From Taibaiella koreensis (GTDB taxonomy: Bacteria; Bacteroidota; Bacteroidia; Chitinophagales; Chitinophagaceae), in the NCBI RefSeq assembly GCF_003545715.1, contig NZ_QVNU01000006.1, forward strand, positions 62,001 through 126,000: a stretch of DNA of 64,000 nt, read 5' to 3'. The notes below the pieces were generated by a model. The model was not told the origin of the DNA. It ran no database searches and saw only the letters and a program-made list of their open reading frames with translations. The position numbers were made by a program, and so were the translations under genes. Positions 44,197-52,470 of this stretch are shown one piece after another (the first letter of the stretch is position 1; each line of letters opens with the position of its first letter).

Positions 44197-44874
44197 TTAC
44201 TGAATACCATACATCCGCTTGATCAGATCATATTCGGCGTCTGAGGAGGAACGGTGCAGGCTGAGCACAGCATTTTCGGTATTGAACCGCTGCAGGTCGG
44301 CAAAATTCCGGTCTACATGGTCCCCGGCCTTGTTGATGATCTCCAGCCGCTTTTCATCCGTCATTTGCGTTTTGAAAGAATTAATCACCAGGATCATTTC
44401 ATCAATATTCTTTGTCGTTTCTGAAAGGATGCCCTGGTAGACTTTAGCCATATATTCTATTTCCTTTGGCGTAAAGTGTTTGTCACCGGATAGCAATCCC
44501 CAGGCCCGGTTGTACTCACGGACAAGCTGTACCTGCTTATCCGTGATATTATGGATGCGCTTATAGTAGCTGATGATAGCCTTGACCTGCTGCAACTCAT
44601 CAAAATATTTCTGATACAGGTCTTTTTGCTTTTGTGTCCAGTTGGAAATTTCATCCAACTTTAGCTTCGACAAAGTATTCTCCAGCGTCTTCTGTGCGTT
44701 CTGTAGCCAGATGATCTTGTTTTGCTGGCGCTGGATAGCCAGGTCAACGGCTTTGATCACTTTTGTAATGGCGGCTTTTATAACCTGCGCGATCACGAGT
44801 TGGGCATTTGCCTTTTGTAACGGCACCAGTAGTAACGCCGGGACAAGCAGGAAGATCAATATTGTTTTTTTCAT
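44197..44874 (-). CDS. TraI-like exported conjugation protein, copy 1
   Basis: This 225-residue protein is the first of three tandem relatives. A signal peptide (LLVPLQKANAQ) is followed by a long helix (RQQNKIIWLQNAQKTLENTLSKL), then TDEKRLEIINKAGDHVDRNFADLQ and the tail SDAEYDLIKRMYGIQ, matching TraI (DUF4141-like). The three share the end motif of Tyr-Gly-Ile. Their number suggests specialised channel subunits. It follows traG by 2 bp. Confidence 0.8.
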   Translation of the reverse strand: MKKTILIFLLVPALLLVPLQKANAQLVIAQVIKAAITKVIKAVDLAIQRQQNKIIWLQNAQKTLENTLSKLKLDEISNWTQKQKDLYQKYFDELQQVKAIISYYKRIHNITDKQVQLVREYNRAWGLLSGDKHFTPKEIEYMAKVYQGILSETTKNIDEMILVINSFKTQMTDEKRLEIINKAGDHVDRNFADLQRFNTENAVLSLHRSSSDAEYDLIKRMYGIQ

Positions 44875-44876
44875 AA

Positions 44877-47348
44877 CTATGCGGCTTGTTTTAAATCCTG
44901 AAGCAATGCGGCAATGCCTTTGCGGATATCGCCACCAAATCGCTCGGCATATTCGGCCACCAAAACTTTTTCTTTTTGCTCGGTGGTGTAAGCATAATAT
45001 TCTTCCGGCGATACTTCTGTACGATACACTTTGCTTTGCATACCCCCCAGGGATATAAATACCTCTTTGTACTTGCGGGCGGAGTCATTTGCCTTGTTGA
45101 CGGAAAGGACAAGCGCCTTTTCCTTATCGGTAAGCCCGAGGAGCTCCTGGATTTGGTCGAATTTATTCTGGTACTTGCTCTGATCGAGCAGTATCTTGCA
45201 ATCGCTGTTATTGATAATGGCCTGCTTGACCACGGGCGAGGAAATGATATCCTCTACTTCCTGGGTAACCACGATGGCCTCACCAAAGAACTTGCGGACG
45301 GTCTTAAACAAGTACTTGATATACTCAGCAAACCCTTCTTTCATCAGTGCCTTCCAGGCTTCTTCGATGAGGATCATCTTGCGCACACCTTTGAGCTTTC
45401 GCATTTTATTGATGAATACTTCCATAATGATGATCGTTACCACCGGAAAGAGGATCGGATGGTCCTTAATATTATCAAGCTCAAATACAATAAGCCTTTG
45501 ATGAAGCAGGTCAAGATTTTCATGGGCATTTAATAGGTAATCAAATTCGCCGCCTTTATAGTATGGGCGGAGGACATAAAGGAAATTGTTTACATCAAAA
45601 TCCCGGTCCTTTACGTTATCGGTTTTTAGTACTGCTGTGAATTCATCACGTAGAAATTCATAGAAGGTATTAAAGCAGGGAAACAGCTCCGGGTCTTTAT
45701 CCAGCTTTTCAAAATAGAGCTGGATCGCGTTGGACATTGCCACGTATTCGCTCCGGCGGAACTCTTCGTCATCCTTTTTCCAGAGCGCCAGCAGCAGTGT
45801 CTTGATACTTTCCTTCTTTTCGGTATCGAGGCTATCCCCATCGCTGATAAAGAAAGGATTGAACCTGATCGGGTTCTTTTCTTCATAGGTGAAATAATAG
45901 CCTTTCACCATTTTACAAAGACCGTGGTAGCTGTGACCGACGTCCACCAGTACGACATGTGTGTTCTGCTCATAATAGCTCCTCACCATGTGGTTTGTAT
46001 AAAAAGACTTGCCGCTACCTGAAGGGCCAAGGATAAATTTGTTGCGATTGGTACAGATACCGCGTTCCATAGGCTCGTCGCTGATATCGACATGAACAGG
46101 CTTTCCGGTTTGCCGGTCACTCAACCGGATGCCTATAGGACTGATGGAAGTACGGTACCCCGTTTCCTGGTTGAAAAAACAAACCGCCTGTTCCGTAAAC
46201 GTGTCGAAAGCGTCGTTGACTGGAAAGTCTGCGGCATTGCCCGGGATTCCAGCCCAAAATATCTGCGGCGCGCCTGCCGTTTCCAATTTGGCAACCGCGT
46301 CCATCTGCGCCATCGCTGAGCTTACCTGGTTTTTCAGGTCTTTTAACTGCTCAGGGTCATCAGTCCAGACCAGCACATTGAAGTGCGCCTTTATTGGCTG
46401 GCGCTGCTCTGAGATCGCCTCATTTAAAAAATCATTTGTGGCATCCCGTGCTATAGTGTTCTCCCGGCTATAGGCTGATAAAGACTGCAGGCGAAGTCGC
46501 TTACTTTCCAGTTTCTGTATCGTCTTCTGCGCATCCTCGATCAGGATATACTGGTTATAGATATGATTGCAGGGCAATAACTGGCCGAGTGTCGCGGCAA
46601 AAGCGATGCTGAACTTTGTTTTGTCAGTGCTGTATTTGTCGTAATTGATCCGGCTGCCGCAAAGGGATGGCAAATCGGCGGCATCACCGAGGGTATAGAG
46701 CTGGCAGTGTTGGCCGCCTACCTGCATTTTCTCTCCGCTGAATTGAATATCTTTTACGATAAAATTATCTTCGGTTTCTGCCAGGAAACAATACCGTTCT
46801 ACCACACCCATTTTTCTTTGGCTGCTGTATAGCTCGTTTTCACGCAGGCGGTGCAGCTTGACAAAACCGCTGTCCTGCATGATCTGGCGGAACTGCCCGC
46901 AGCTGTCCAAAAAATCCTGGAGCATATTAGCGCTAAGCGATTGCTGGGGCGCGATGGTCCTTTTGAGCAGGCTCGAAAACATCGAACTGACCGGTTTCCT
47001 GCTTGCAGGTTTTTTGGTCAGGAACAGGTAGCAGCTATGATCCAGGAAGGGGCGTTCATTGAAAAAACGTTCACTTGCCCGGGACAGGAAACTATCTCCG
47101 GCCCTGTCGTAGTCCGGCTTGTACTTGCTATCCACAAACCAGTCCTGCTTATGCAGGATACTGTGTTTGGGTAGCACCTTGATCGCCTTTACCCAGGATT
47201 GATGCAACGCTTCATAGTCATTGTCCGACAGGGTAAAAATCTCAGGCAGCTCCATTTTAAAGGCTACCGTTATATCGCCTTGTTTACTGAGCAGGCAATC
47301 GTGCTCCACTCCCCATAAGGGGAGCATATCATCCATCCACTTTTCCAT
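44877..47348 (-). CDS. traG: Conjugation ATPase TraG (VirB4-like)
   Basis: This 823-residue cytoplasmic ATPase powers the Bacteroides-type transfer channel. The Walker A motif is FILGPSGSGKSFYTNHMVR (near residue 440), and Walker B is RKMILIEEAWKAL (near 660). The N-terminal half (about residues 1-400) matches TraG/VirB4 proteins. Length fits the family (about 830). It precedes the three TraI-like genes and follows a gene of unknown role. Confidence 0.95.
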   Translation of the reverse strand: MEKWMDDMLPLWGVEHDCLLSKQGDITVAFKMELPEIFTLSDNDYEALHQSWVKAIKVLPKHSILHKQDWFVDSKYKPDYDRAGDSFLSRASERFFNERPFLDHSCYLFLTKKPASRKPVSSMFSSLLKRTIAPQQSLSANMLQDFLDSCGQFRQIMQDSGFVKLHRLRENELYSSQRKMGVVERYCFLAETEDNFIVKDIQFSGEKMQVGGQHCQLYTLGDAADLPSLCGSRINYDKYSTDKTKFSIAFAATLGQLLPCNHIYNQYILIEDAQKTIQKLESKRLRLQSLSAYSRENTIARDATNDFLNEAISEQRQPIKAHFNVLVWTDDPEQLKDLKNQVSSAMAQMDAVAKLETAGAPQIFWAGIPGNAADFPVNDAFDTFTEQAVCFFNQETGYRTSISPIGIRLSDRQTGKPVHVDISDEPMERGICTNRNKFILGPSGSGKSFYTNHMVRSYYEQNTHVVLVDVGHSYHGLCKMVKGYYFTYEEKNPIRFNPFFISDGDSLDTEKKESIKTLLLALWKKDDEEFRRSEYVAMSNAIQLYFEKLDKDPELFPCFNTFYEFLRDEFTAVLKTDNVKDRDFDVNNFLYVLRPYYKGGEFDYLLNAHENLDLLHQRLIVFELDNIKDHPILFPVVTIIIMEVFINKMRKLKGVRKMILIEEAWKALMKEGFAEYIKYLFKTVRKFFGEAIVVTQEVEDIISSPVVKQAIINNSDCKILLDQSKYQNKFDQIQELLGLTDKEKALVLSVNKANDSARKYKEVFISLGGMQSKVYRTEVSPEEYYAYTTEQKEKVLVAEYAERFGGDIRKGIAALLQDLKQAA

Positions 47349-47374
47349 ACTTCACAAATCTTTTTAGATGATCT

Positions 47375-48190
47375 TTATTTTATCCGCCGTCCGCGTTTGC
47401 GCAGCTTAGGGCTCTCTGTCTCTTGTGATTGTTTTTGCAATCGCTTTAAATTTTCGGCTATAACTTCTTTGATCGGCGTGTCAGACCATGGAATGATCTT
47501 TGCAGTATACAGTTCCTGTGGCGGGTGTTCCCGCGCAATTTGCTTATAGTCAAATCCATGGATGTCAGCCCACCTAATAGGATCAAGTGCATGCGGTGCA
47601 GGTATTTCCACGACGATCTCATCTTTAGGTATCTCCGTTAGATTATCCCAATCCAACATTACGATTTCAAAAGTTTTTGGATTATAAGCTATCCGGTAAG
47701 CATTGTCCTGGTTTACTGATTCACCAACACTATCAAGGACCTTTAGGGACATGCCGGGTCTTGAGAAATCATTTTCCGGCCGCAAATAACCCATACGTAA
47801 GTCTACAAATAAAAGTCTTCCTGCGATATCGATTTTAGGAAGCAACCCATTCATGCGCCGGGCGATCACTCGCTGATCAATGACGATCTCAAAATCAGAA
47901 AGATGCTCCAGGTCCCGGTACGTACAGCCATAGGCGATTTTCATACCTTCCGGATCAAGGTCTTTGAGCCTGGGGACGATAACGGTCGTAACGGATTCAT
48001 CGTTAAAACTAGAAGGGAGATTTTTATCCTTGCGGCTATACTGCAGCGTGTAATGTGTTTCCAAATCACGCATTTCCAAAAAGGAGATTTCGTTTTCAGG
48101 ATTTTCTTTCTCTGTCAGCACTTGCCTTGCCACGTCCACTTTGAACACAGTCCCTTCGATTTCATATTCCGGTCTTTTTTCCATTTTCAT
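47375..48190 (-). CDS. Conjugation-module protein of unknown function (paralogue of 48959)
   Basis: This 271-residue soluble protein has a block PKIDIAGRLLFVDLRMGYLRP, then AYRIAYNPKTFEIVMLD and PKDEIVVEIPAPHALDPIRWAD, ending in a basic tail. The gene at 48959 has the same blocks (PQVDIDGTLFFADIQRHEF, DHVRIIIVPPLRHIDPDGLA), so the two are paralogues. They flank traF and another small gene. No Bacteroides Tra name fits. The start overlaps the traF stop by 29 bp. Confidence 0.65.
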   Translation of the reverse strand: MKMEKRPEYEIEGTVFKVDVARQVLTEKENPENEISFLEMRDLETHYTLQYSRKDKNLPSSFNDESVTTVIVPRLKDLDPEGMKIAYGCTYRDLEHLSDFEIVIDQRVIARRMNGLLPKIDIAGRLLFVDLRMGYLRPENDFSRPGMSLKVLDSVGESVNQDNAYRIAYNPKTFEIVMLDWDNLTEIPKDEIVVEIPAPHALDPIRWADIHGFDYKQIAREHPPQELYTAKIIPWSDTPIKEVIAENLKRLQKQSQETESPKLRKRGRRIK

Positions 48191-48515
48191 CCTCCTTTTC
48201 CTTTAATTGTATAAATATTTTCCTGCTGTTACACTTGATTACCTTCGGTACCCGTTTGCGGGCCATCATCTTCATCATGCCATGCTCGCCGTATTTATGG
48301 CTCATGCCATAAACCTTCCAGACCAGGCCGGAACCGGCAAGTAGTATGATACCGATACACAGAAACTGGTTGAGGCCGGCGATATACATTGCCGCGAATA
48401 GAACAAGCAATACGAGCACACCGCCGCCGAGATACCAGATGTACTGCGCCTTAAGGCCCTTAAACTCTATGCTTTTGTTGATGCCTTTGTTAATGGCATA
48501 AATGCTATTGGACAT
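48162..48515 (-). CDS. traF: Conjugative transposon protein TraF (DUF4133)
   Basis: This 117-residue membrane protein has INKGINKSIEFKGLKAQYIWYLGG then two hydrophobic segments (VLVLLVLFAAMYIAG, LCIGIILLAGSGLVW) and a basic cytoplasmic end, the TraF/DUF4133 pattern (VirB3-like). The ATG at 48515 starts the conserved motif. It lies between the two paralogous unknown genes in the tra operon. Confidence 0.85.
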   Translation of the reverse strand: MSNSIYAINKGINKSIEFKGLKAQYIWYLGGGVLVLLVLFAAMYIAGLNQFLCIGIILLAGSGLVWKVYGMSHKYGEHGMMKMMARKRVPKVIKCNSRKIFIQLKEKEDENGKKTGI

Positions 48516-48525
48516 ATGCGTTGTC

Positions 48526-48957
48526 TTATTGAATGAAGTAATCACGGATGCGGATACGGATGAGGGCTTCCAGGCACGCGTTTTCCTTGTTCTTTTCGCT
48601 AAAGCCCTGTTGATCGAATACATCTCCCGAGTGCGTCAGGATTTCCAGCGTCACGTAGGATAACATACCAATCTCAGACAACCGCTGATAGTGTGTTTCA
48701 AAACGCCCCTTTAATATTTCCAGGATATAGTTATACCGGGACGGCCGGAGATCGGCGGTCATTTGCTGCATGACTAATTCCTCTATCACATATCCCGGCT
48801 TATCTTCTGCCAGCAAATCGAGTATCAGCCGTATGCCAGCGCTAACCTTACGTTCCAGGTAACCGTTCAGGTCATTATCATTTTGCAGCTTGACCAACAG
48901 ATCTGGGTTGTTGACCGTGATATAGGCTTTTAGTTTTTCTTTCAAATAATTGAGCAT
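48526..48957 (-). CDS. Conjugation-module hypothetical protein
   Basis: This 143-residue helical, soluble protein has LNYLKEKLKAYITVNNP and RYNYILEILKGRFETHYQRLSEIG. No family is recognised. It lies between traF and the paralogue gene at 48959, with 10 and 1 bp gaps, so it is part of the transfer operon. Confidence 0.6.
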   Translation of the reverse strand: MLNYLKEKLKAYITVNNPDLLVKLQNDNDLNGYLERKVSAGIRLILDLLAEDKPGYVIEELVMQQMTADLRPSRYNYILEILKGRFETHYQRLSEIGMLSYVTLEILTHSGDVFDQQGFSEKNKENACLEALIRIRIRDYFIQ

Positions 48958-48958
48958 C

Positions 48959-49384
48959 TTAATATCGCTTTGGTTTATGCGTTTTCTTTCTGTTGCTCGC
49001 CAAAGCTGTTAACTGCACTGGCGGCCGCTCGATCTGCTTTGCTGCTTTATACCCCTGGCGCTGGGCCAGGCCATCAGGATCGATATGCCTGAGCGGCGGT
49101 ACGATAATGATGCGTACATGATCCGGTATCGCGCTTGTCTTCTCAATATTGCCGAGGTATAAATTCTTTGTTTGGGTATCGTAGAGGAAATGGGAAAAGC
49201 CCATCTCCTCCTTGATACTGCCCATCGTCATGCGGTTGCCGGCATTGTCCACCTGGCGAAATTCATGACGCTGAATGTCCGCGAAAAACAATGTGCCGTC
49301 AATGTCCACCTGTGGCAGCGCCCGCGGCGCCTCCTGTTCCACATGCTGTAGCTGCGGAAAGCCTAAGTAATCGTCCATGCCCAT
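48959..49384 (-). CDS. Conjugation-module protein of unknown function (paralogue of 47375)
   Basis: This 141-residue protein corresponds to the middle and C-terminal part of the paralogue at 47375: PQVDIDGTLFFADIQRHEFRQ, then HFLYDTQTKNLYLG and PDHVRIIIVPPLRHIDPDGLA. It ends basic. It starts 3 bp after the traE stop. A shorter and a longer version of one family within one operon may form a complex, but this is unknown. Confidence 0.6.
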   Translation of the reverse strand: MGMDDYLGFPQLQHVEQEAPRALPQVDIDGTLFFADIQRHEFRQVDNAGNRMTMGSIKEEMGFSHFLYDTQTKNLYLGNIEKTSAIPDHVRIIIVPPLRHIDPDGLAQRQGYKAAKQIERPPVQLTALASNRKKTHKPKRY

Positions 49385-49386
49385 CG

Positions 49387-49722
49387 TTATATCCCGAAAA
49401 AGCTTTTGATTACCGTCGCCACCACCACCAGGAAGATGCAACTGCCAAACCAGGCCGCCGCGACTTTTGAGGTATCCGGGTCCCCGGCATTCCATTTCTG
49501 ATAAACCTTTACGGCGCCGATCAGGCCAAGGACGGCCCCTACTGCATACATCAGGTCGGTACCGTCATCGAAATAACCGCGGACCTTTGTGTTGGCCTCC
49601 CGTATGCCCGCGGAACCGTCCTGAGCATAGGTATAGATTGATAAACCAAGCATTACGGCCACGGCCAGGGCATGCTTCGCCCTACGGAGCAGTCTTTCAG
49701 CTCCCCACTTCACGTTTCCCAT
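49387..49722 (-). CDS. traE: Conjugative transposon protein TraE (DUF4134)
   Basis: This 111-residue protein has a signal-type helix (ALAVAVMLGLSIYTYAQ), then GIREANTKVRGYFDDGTDLMYAVGAVLGLIGAVKVYQKWNAGDPD and a final membrane segment, the TraE/DUF4134 (VirB2-like pilin) pattern. The start is the ATG at 49722. It is first in the recognised tra gene set. Confidence 0.9.
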   Translation of the reverse strand: MGNVKWGAERLLRRAKHALAVAVMLGLSIYTYAQDGSAGIREANTKVRGYFDDGTDLMYAVGAVLGLIGAVKVYQKWNAGDPDTSKVAAAWFGSCIFLVVVATVIKSFFGI

Positions 49723-49839
49723 CTTCAAATAATTATTGTAATAAAAGAGCTTAAAAAAATACCGGGGAGCGCCAACCAACCACCACTATTCACCCACTTC
49801 CGGCGCTCCCGGCATTTATATTTTTCTTTCCGGCATCCC

Positions 49840-49970
49840 CGCCTGTCAGGGCGGGGAGCGGGAAAGTGGTCGCGGCGCTACTTCACCAACCAAACCGATC
49901 ACCGGCCGCAACCGAAAGAACCAGGCAAGCCTTCCCAATCACCCCTGCCTAACGCACATCAGGCTTGCCC
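49840..49970. other. G+C-rich hairpin cluster (possible oriT or promoter)
   Basis: Between traE and the lipoprotein gene lies a more G+C-rich stretch with two inverted repeats: CCCCGCC/GGCGGGG near 49845-49858, and GGCAAGCCT (49922) with AGGCTTGCC (49962). This is the sort of structure found at transfer origins, but no relaxase gene is beside it. Confidence 0.3.
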
Positions 49971-49990
49971 GGTCACTAATTAAAATTTCT

Positions 49991-51106
49991 TTATTGTCTT
50001 ACCTCACGATCAACCACCTGGCCACGATAGGTAACCTTAAAGTGGAAGTTGAAGTGCTGCAGAATGATCTCGTTAAAAAATCCATTGGCGGTCCATTTCA
50101 TCGTTTTCTCAAATTTGTTCTCCGCATAGCTATTGAAGGACGGCCACCCGGGACTGGTCTGATTGCTCCAACTGATCAATGGTATACCGGGGATCATAAC
50201 CTTTCCTTTTGCGCAAGCCTCCATGACAATTTCATCCGCATAGGTATTGCTGAGCCAGCCAGCGAAACGGGTGTCTTTGAGCATCTGAACCCTTGCCCCG
50301 GTCGAGGCATAAAAGATATAGCCGACACGCCAGCGATGATAGTTCAGCTTGACCTCTCTCCCGTTATGCTCAGGGAAAGGGTTACCGTTGTCGTCCCGGT
50401 ACATATCACCGCCTACTTTGCCCCACCATTGCGGCATAAGGCCTGACGGATACTCACAGATCGGTTTACCGCTTGGCCTGTCCGGGCCGTCACCGCTAAC
50501 CCATTCAGGAACTGGTAATGGCAGACCGAAAGAGGTGTCATGAGGCAAGGCGCCTGGCAAGAATTTTGGGCTCTTACCGCCTGCAATAGCGGGCGACTGG
50601 GTAGCCGGTACAGAATACGACTCACCATTTTTGGTGCCGCCCCTGAAGCAATACACCGTATCGCCGATCTGTATGTTGCCGTCCTTACTAAGCATGGTAG
50701 CGAACCAGCTATCGGGGCAATCCAAGATCTTTCCTGATCTCATAAGAGAGTCCGTGGTTAGGTTCCTCCTGTTATCGGATGTATCCCTGTCGTTGTCCTC
50801 ATAAAACTTCCGCAGGGAAGAGAAACCGGCCGCGTCGTACGGAGCTTCCCATTGGCTAAGCTTTGATGCGTCCTGGTATTTTTGCTGGAGCATCTCCATC
50901 TCTTTTTGAAAATGTTCGAGTGACTGAAATTGCAGCCAGCCATAGTTCAGCTTGATACTGCCCGGAACACTTCTGGCGAAATTGCTTGTTGCGCCTTTGC
51001 CGCTCACCCCAGACTGGGGCATACTTACTTCCTCCCGCTTACAGCTGTATATAAAGCCGGCAAGCAATAATCCCAGGCCGAGGCCGATTGCATAGTTTTT
51101 TTTCAT
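49991..51106 (-). CDS. Conjugation-module lipoprotein, unknown
   Basis: This 371-residue protein has a lipoprotein signal (LLLAGFIYSCKRE, lipid Cys near 22). The mature part is Pro/Gly/Trp-rich with no known domain (YGWLQFQSLEHFQKEMEML at the start, and WWGKVGGDMYRDDNGNPFPEH later). It lies upstream of traE in the same direction, with a 268-bp gap, so it may belong to the module. Confidence 0.65.
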   Translation of the reverse strand: MKKNYAIGLGLGLLLAGFIYSCKREEVSMPQSGVSGKGATSNFARSVPGSIKLNYGWLQFQSLEHFQKEMEMLQQKYQDASKLSQWEAPYDAAGFSSLRKFYEDNDRDTSDNRRNLTTDSLMRSGKILDCPDSWFATMLSKDGNIQIGDTVYCFRGGTKNGESYSVPATQSPAIAGGKSPKFLPGALPHDTSFGLPLPVPEWVSGDGPDRPSGKPICEYPSGLMPQWWGKVGGDMYRDDNGNPFPEHNGREVKLNYHRWRVGYIFYASTGARVQMLKDTRFAGWLSNTYADEIVMEACAKGKVMIPGIPLISWSNQTSPGWPSFNSYAENKFEKTMKWTANGFFNEIILQHFNFHFKVTYRGQVVDREVRQ

Positions 51107-51185
51107 GTGATTTGATTTTAAATAGATGAATTGTTTGGTGTACTCTTTTTGTTGCGGCAGGTTCGGATCATCTCCTGCCTTTGTG

Positions 51186-51635
51186 TTAGCCGGGTAACTC
51201 GTCCCAGGCGGTATTCAGTTCCGCCTCACTGAACGTGAGCCCGCAAATCTCTTCGCCATTTTTAATAATGAAATTGTTGATAGCAAGCCGGAAGGCAGGC
51301 AAATGTAACCCATCATAGTAGGCCAGGCGGGACTGAAGCTGCCGGAGCAACTTATCCTTGTTGGCGCTTTTGCCTGCAACTTCCAGTATGCTGTGGCGTA
51401 TGTCTGTAACGATGTTTTCAAGTTCGGTGAAGGCCGCTTCGGGATCTTCTTCAAACTGATCTTCAGGGGATATTTCTTCTGCAGCTGCAGCTTTACGGCC
51501 AGGCAGCTTTGGGCCGTTTTTAATAAAGGCCTTGGCCTCTTTGCGGTAGTAAATAAATCCTACCACCAGGTACCAGATCGCGGTCAGGATAAGGACCGCC
51601 TCCAGGTACTGTTTCCATGAGATTGATTGTAGCAT
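51186..51635 (-). CDS. Membrane protein of unknown function, conjugation module
   Basis: This 149-residue protein has one membrane helix (YLEAVLILTAIWYLVVGFIYY) and an acidic helical cytoplasmic part (EEISPEDQFEEDPEAAFTEL). The ATG at 51635 is chosen because the segment up to it starts right before the membrane helix. It precedes the lipoprotein gene. The repeat-containing region at 51717 upstream may be its promoter. Confidence 0.6.
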   Translation of the reverse strand: MLQSISWKQYLEAVLILTAIWYLVVGFIYYRKEAKAFIKNGPKLPGRKAAAAEEISPEDQFEEDPEAAFTELENIVTDIRHSILEVAGKSANKDKLLRQLQSRLAYYDGLHLPAFRLAINNFIIKNGEEICGLTFSEAELNTAWDELPG

Positions 51636-52078
51636 TGTCTTCAGTTTTGTTCGGGACCATTCCCTGATTGTCTGAAGCAAAAGTGCGGTGGAAAATGAGC
51701 GTGCTCTTACAACCCGTCTGAAGGTTCAGAAAATTTATTTCTGAAAGAAAAAAGAGATAAAAGGAGTAGAACCCGACAAAGCCTCCGTTTAAAGCTTATT
51801 TCAGGGGGAGATTTTTAAGTAGAACTGGAAGTAATCTGAAGGTTCAGATTTTTTATTTCTGTCAAAAAAATCTTAAAATAGGTTGATTGTTGGATCGTCG
51901 GTGAATTATTGGCACAAAAAAGGCTGCTTTGGTTGCGGTCTATACAAACAACCGTGAAGCAGTAAAGGCTTATGTACTCATGCTAAATACAAATGCGTAG
52001 AAATACGTGATTAGATCTCATCTCTGCGGAATTTTATTATTCTAACTTATCTTCGTTAAAACCCAAAACGCCATTGTT
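51636..52078. other. Upstream regulatory region of the tra genes
   Basis: No gene is seen. Two copies of TCTGAAGGTTCAGA (51717-51730 and 51835-51848), each followed closely by a T-rich TTTATTTCTG, are 118 bp apart. TATCTTCG at 52048 resembles a -7 box for the plus-strand gene at 52079. Confidence 0.5.
51717..51861 (-). promoter_or_regulatory. Paired palindromic sites TCTGAAGGTTCAGA
   Basis: The 14-bp sequence TCTGAAGGTTCAGA occurs twice, at 51717-51730 and 51835-51848, with TCTGAA/TTCAGA arms. Both are followed by TTTATTTCTG. They lie upstream of the leftward tra-associated genes and could be operators. Confidence 0.5.
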
Positions 52079-52375
52079 ATGAAAACTAAAATTCTTTTAT
52101 CCGCTGTTTTTTTTACTGCAACGTTATGCATAGGACACTCACGGGCTATGGCACAGGGAGGATCGACCGGAGGTGACGGTAGATCTAAACATGCAAAGCA
52201 AGCACCCAAAACCCAGAACAAATCAAACAATGCAAAAGGTGAAAAGAGCATTGCAAAATCTGTTGAAAGCAAAAGTGCAACAACTCCGAAAATGGGAAAG
52301 AGTGATAAGAACATTGCAGGCAATAAAGCTGAGGGCGGTCATACCGGTAATGGCAAGAAGAAATCCTCACAGTAA
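52079..52375 (+). CDS. Small exported basic protein
   Basis: This 98-residue protein has a signal peptide (LLSAVFFTATLCIGHSRAMAQ) and a very polar mature part rich in Lys, Gly, Ser, Asn (such as SKHAKQAPKTQNKSNNAKGEK), with no fold predicted. Function is unknown. It is the only rightward gene inside the tra block. Confidence 0.6.
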   Translation: MKTKILLSAVFFTATLCIGHSRAMAQGGSTGGDGRSKHAKQAPKTQNKSNNAKGEKSIAKSVESKSATTPKMGKSDKNIAGNKAEGGHTGNGKKKSSQ

Positions 52376-52420
52376 ATGATAAGTAGCTTCAAGACTTTTT
52401 AAGAGAACTATCGAGGAATA

Positions 52421-52450
52421 AAAAAAGCCGCCAGTTAAATGGCGGCTTCA
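52421..52450 (-). terminator. Terminator of the RteC-like gene
   Basis: A 9-bp stem (AAGCCGCCA at 52425-52433 with TGGCGGCTT at 52440-52448) with a 6-base loop. On the minus strand, a run of six T follows it, so it ends the leftward gene at 52471. Confidence 0.8.
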
Positions 52451-52470
52451 TTCATTACATTGCTCTTCGA

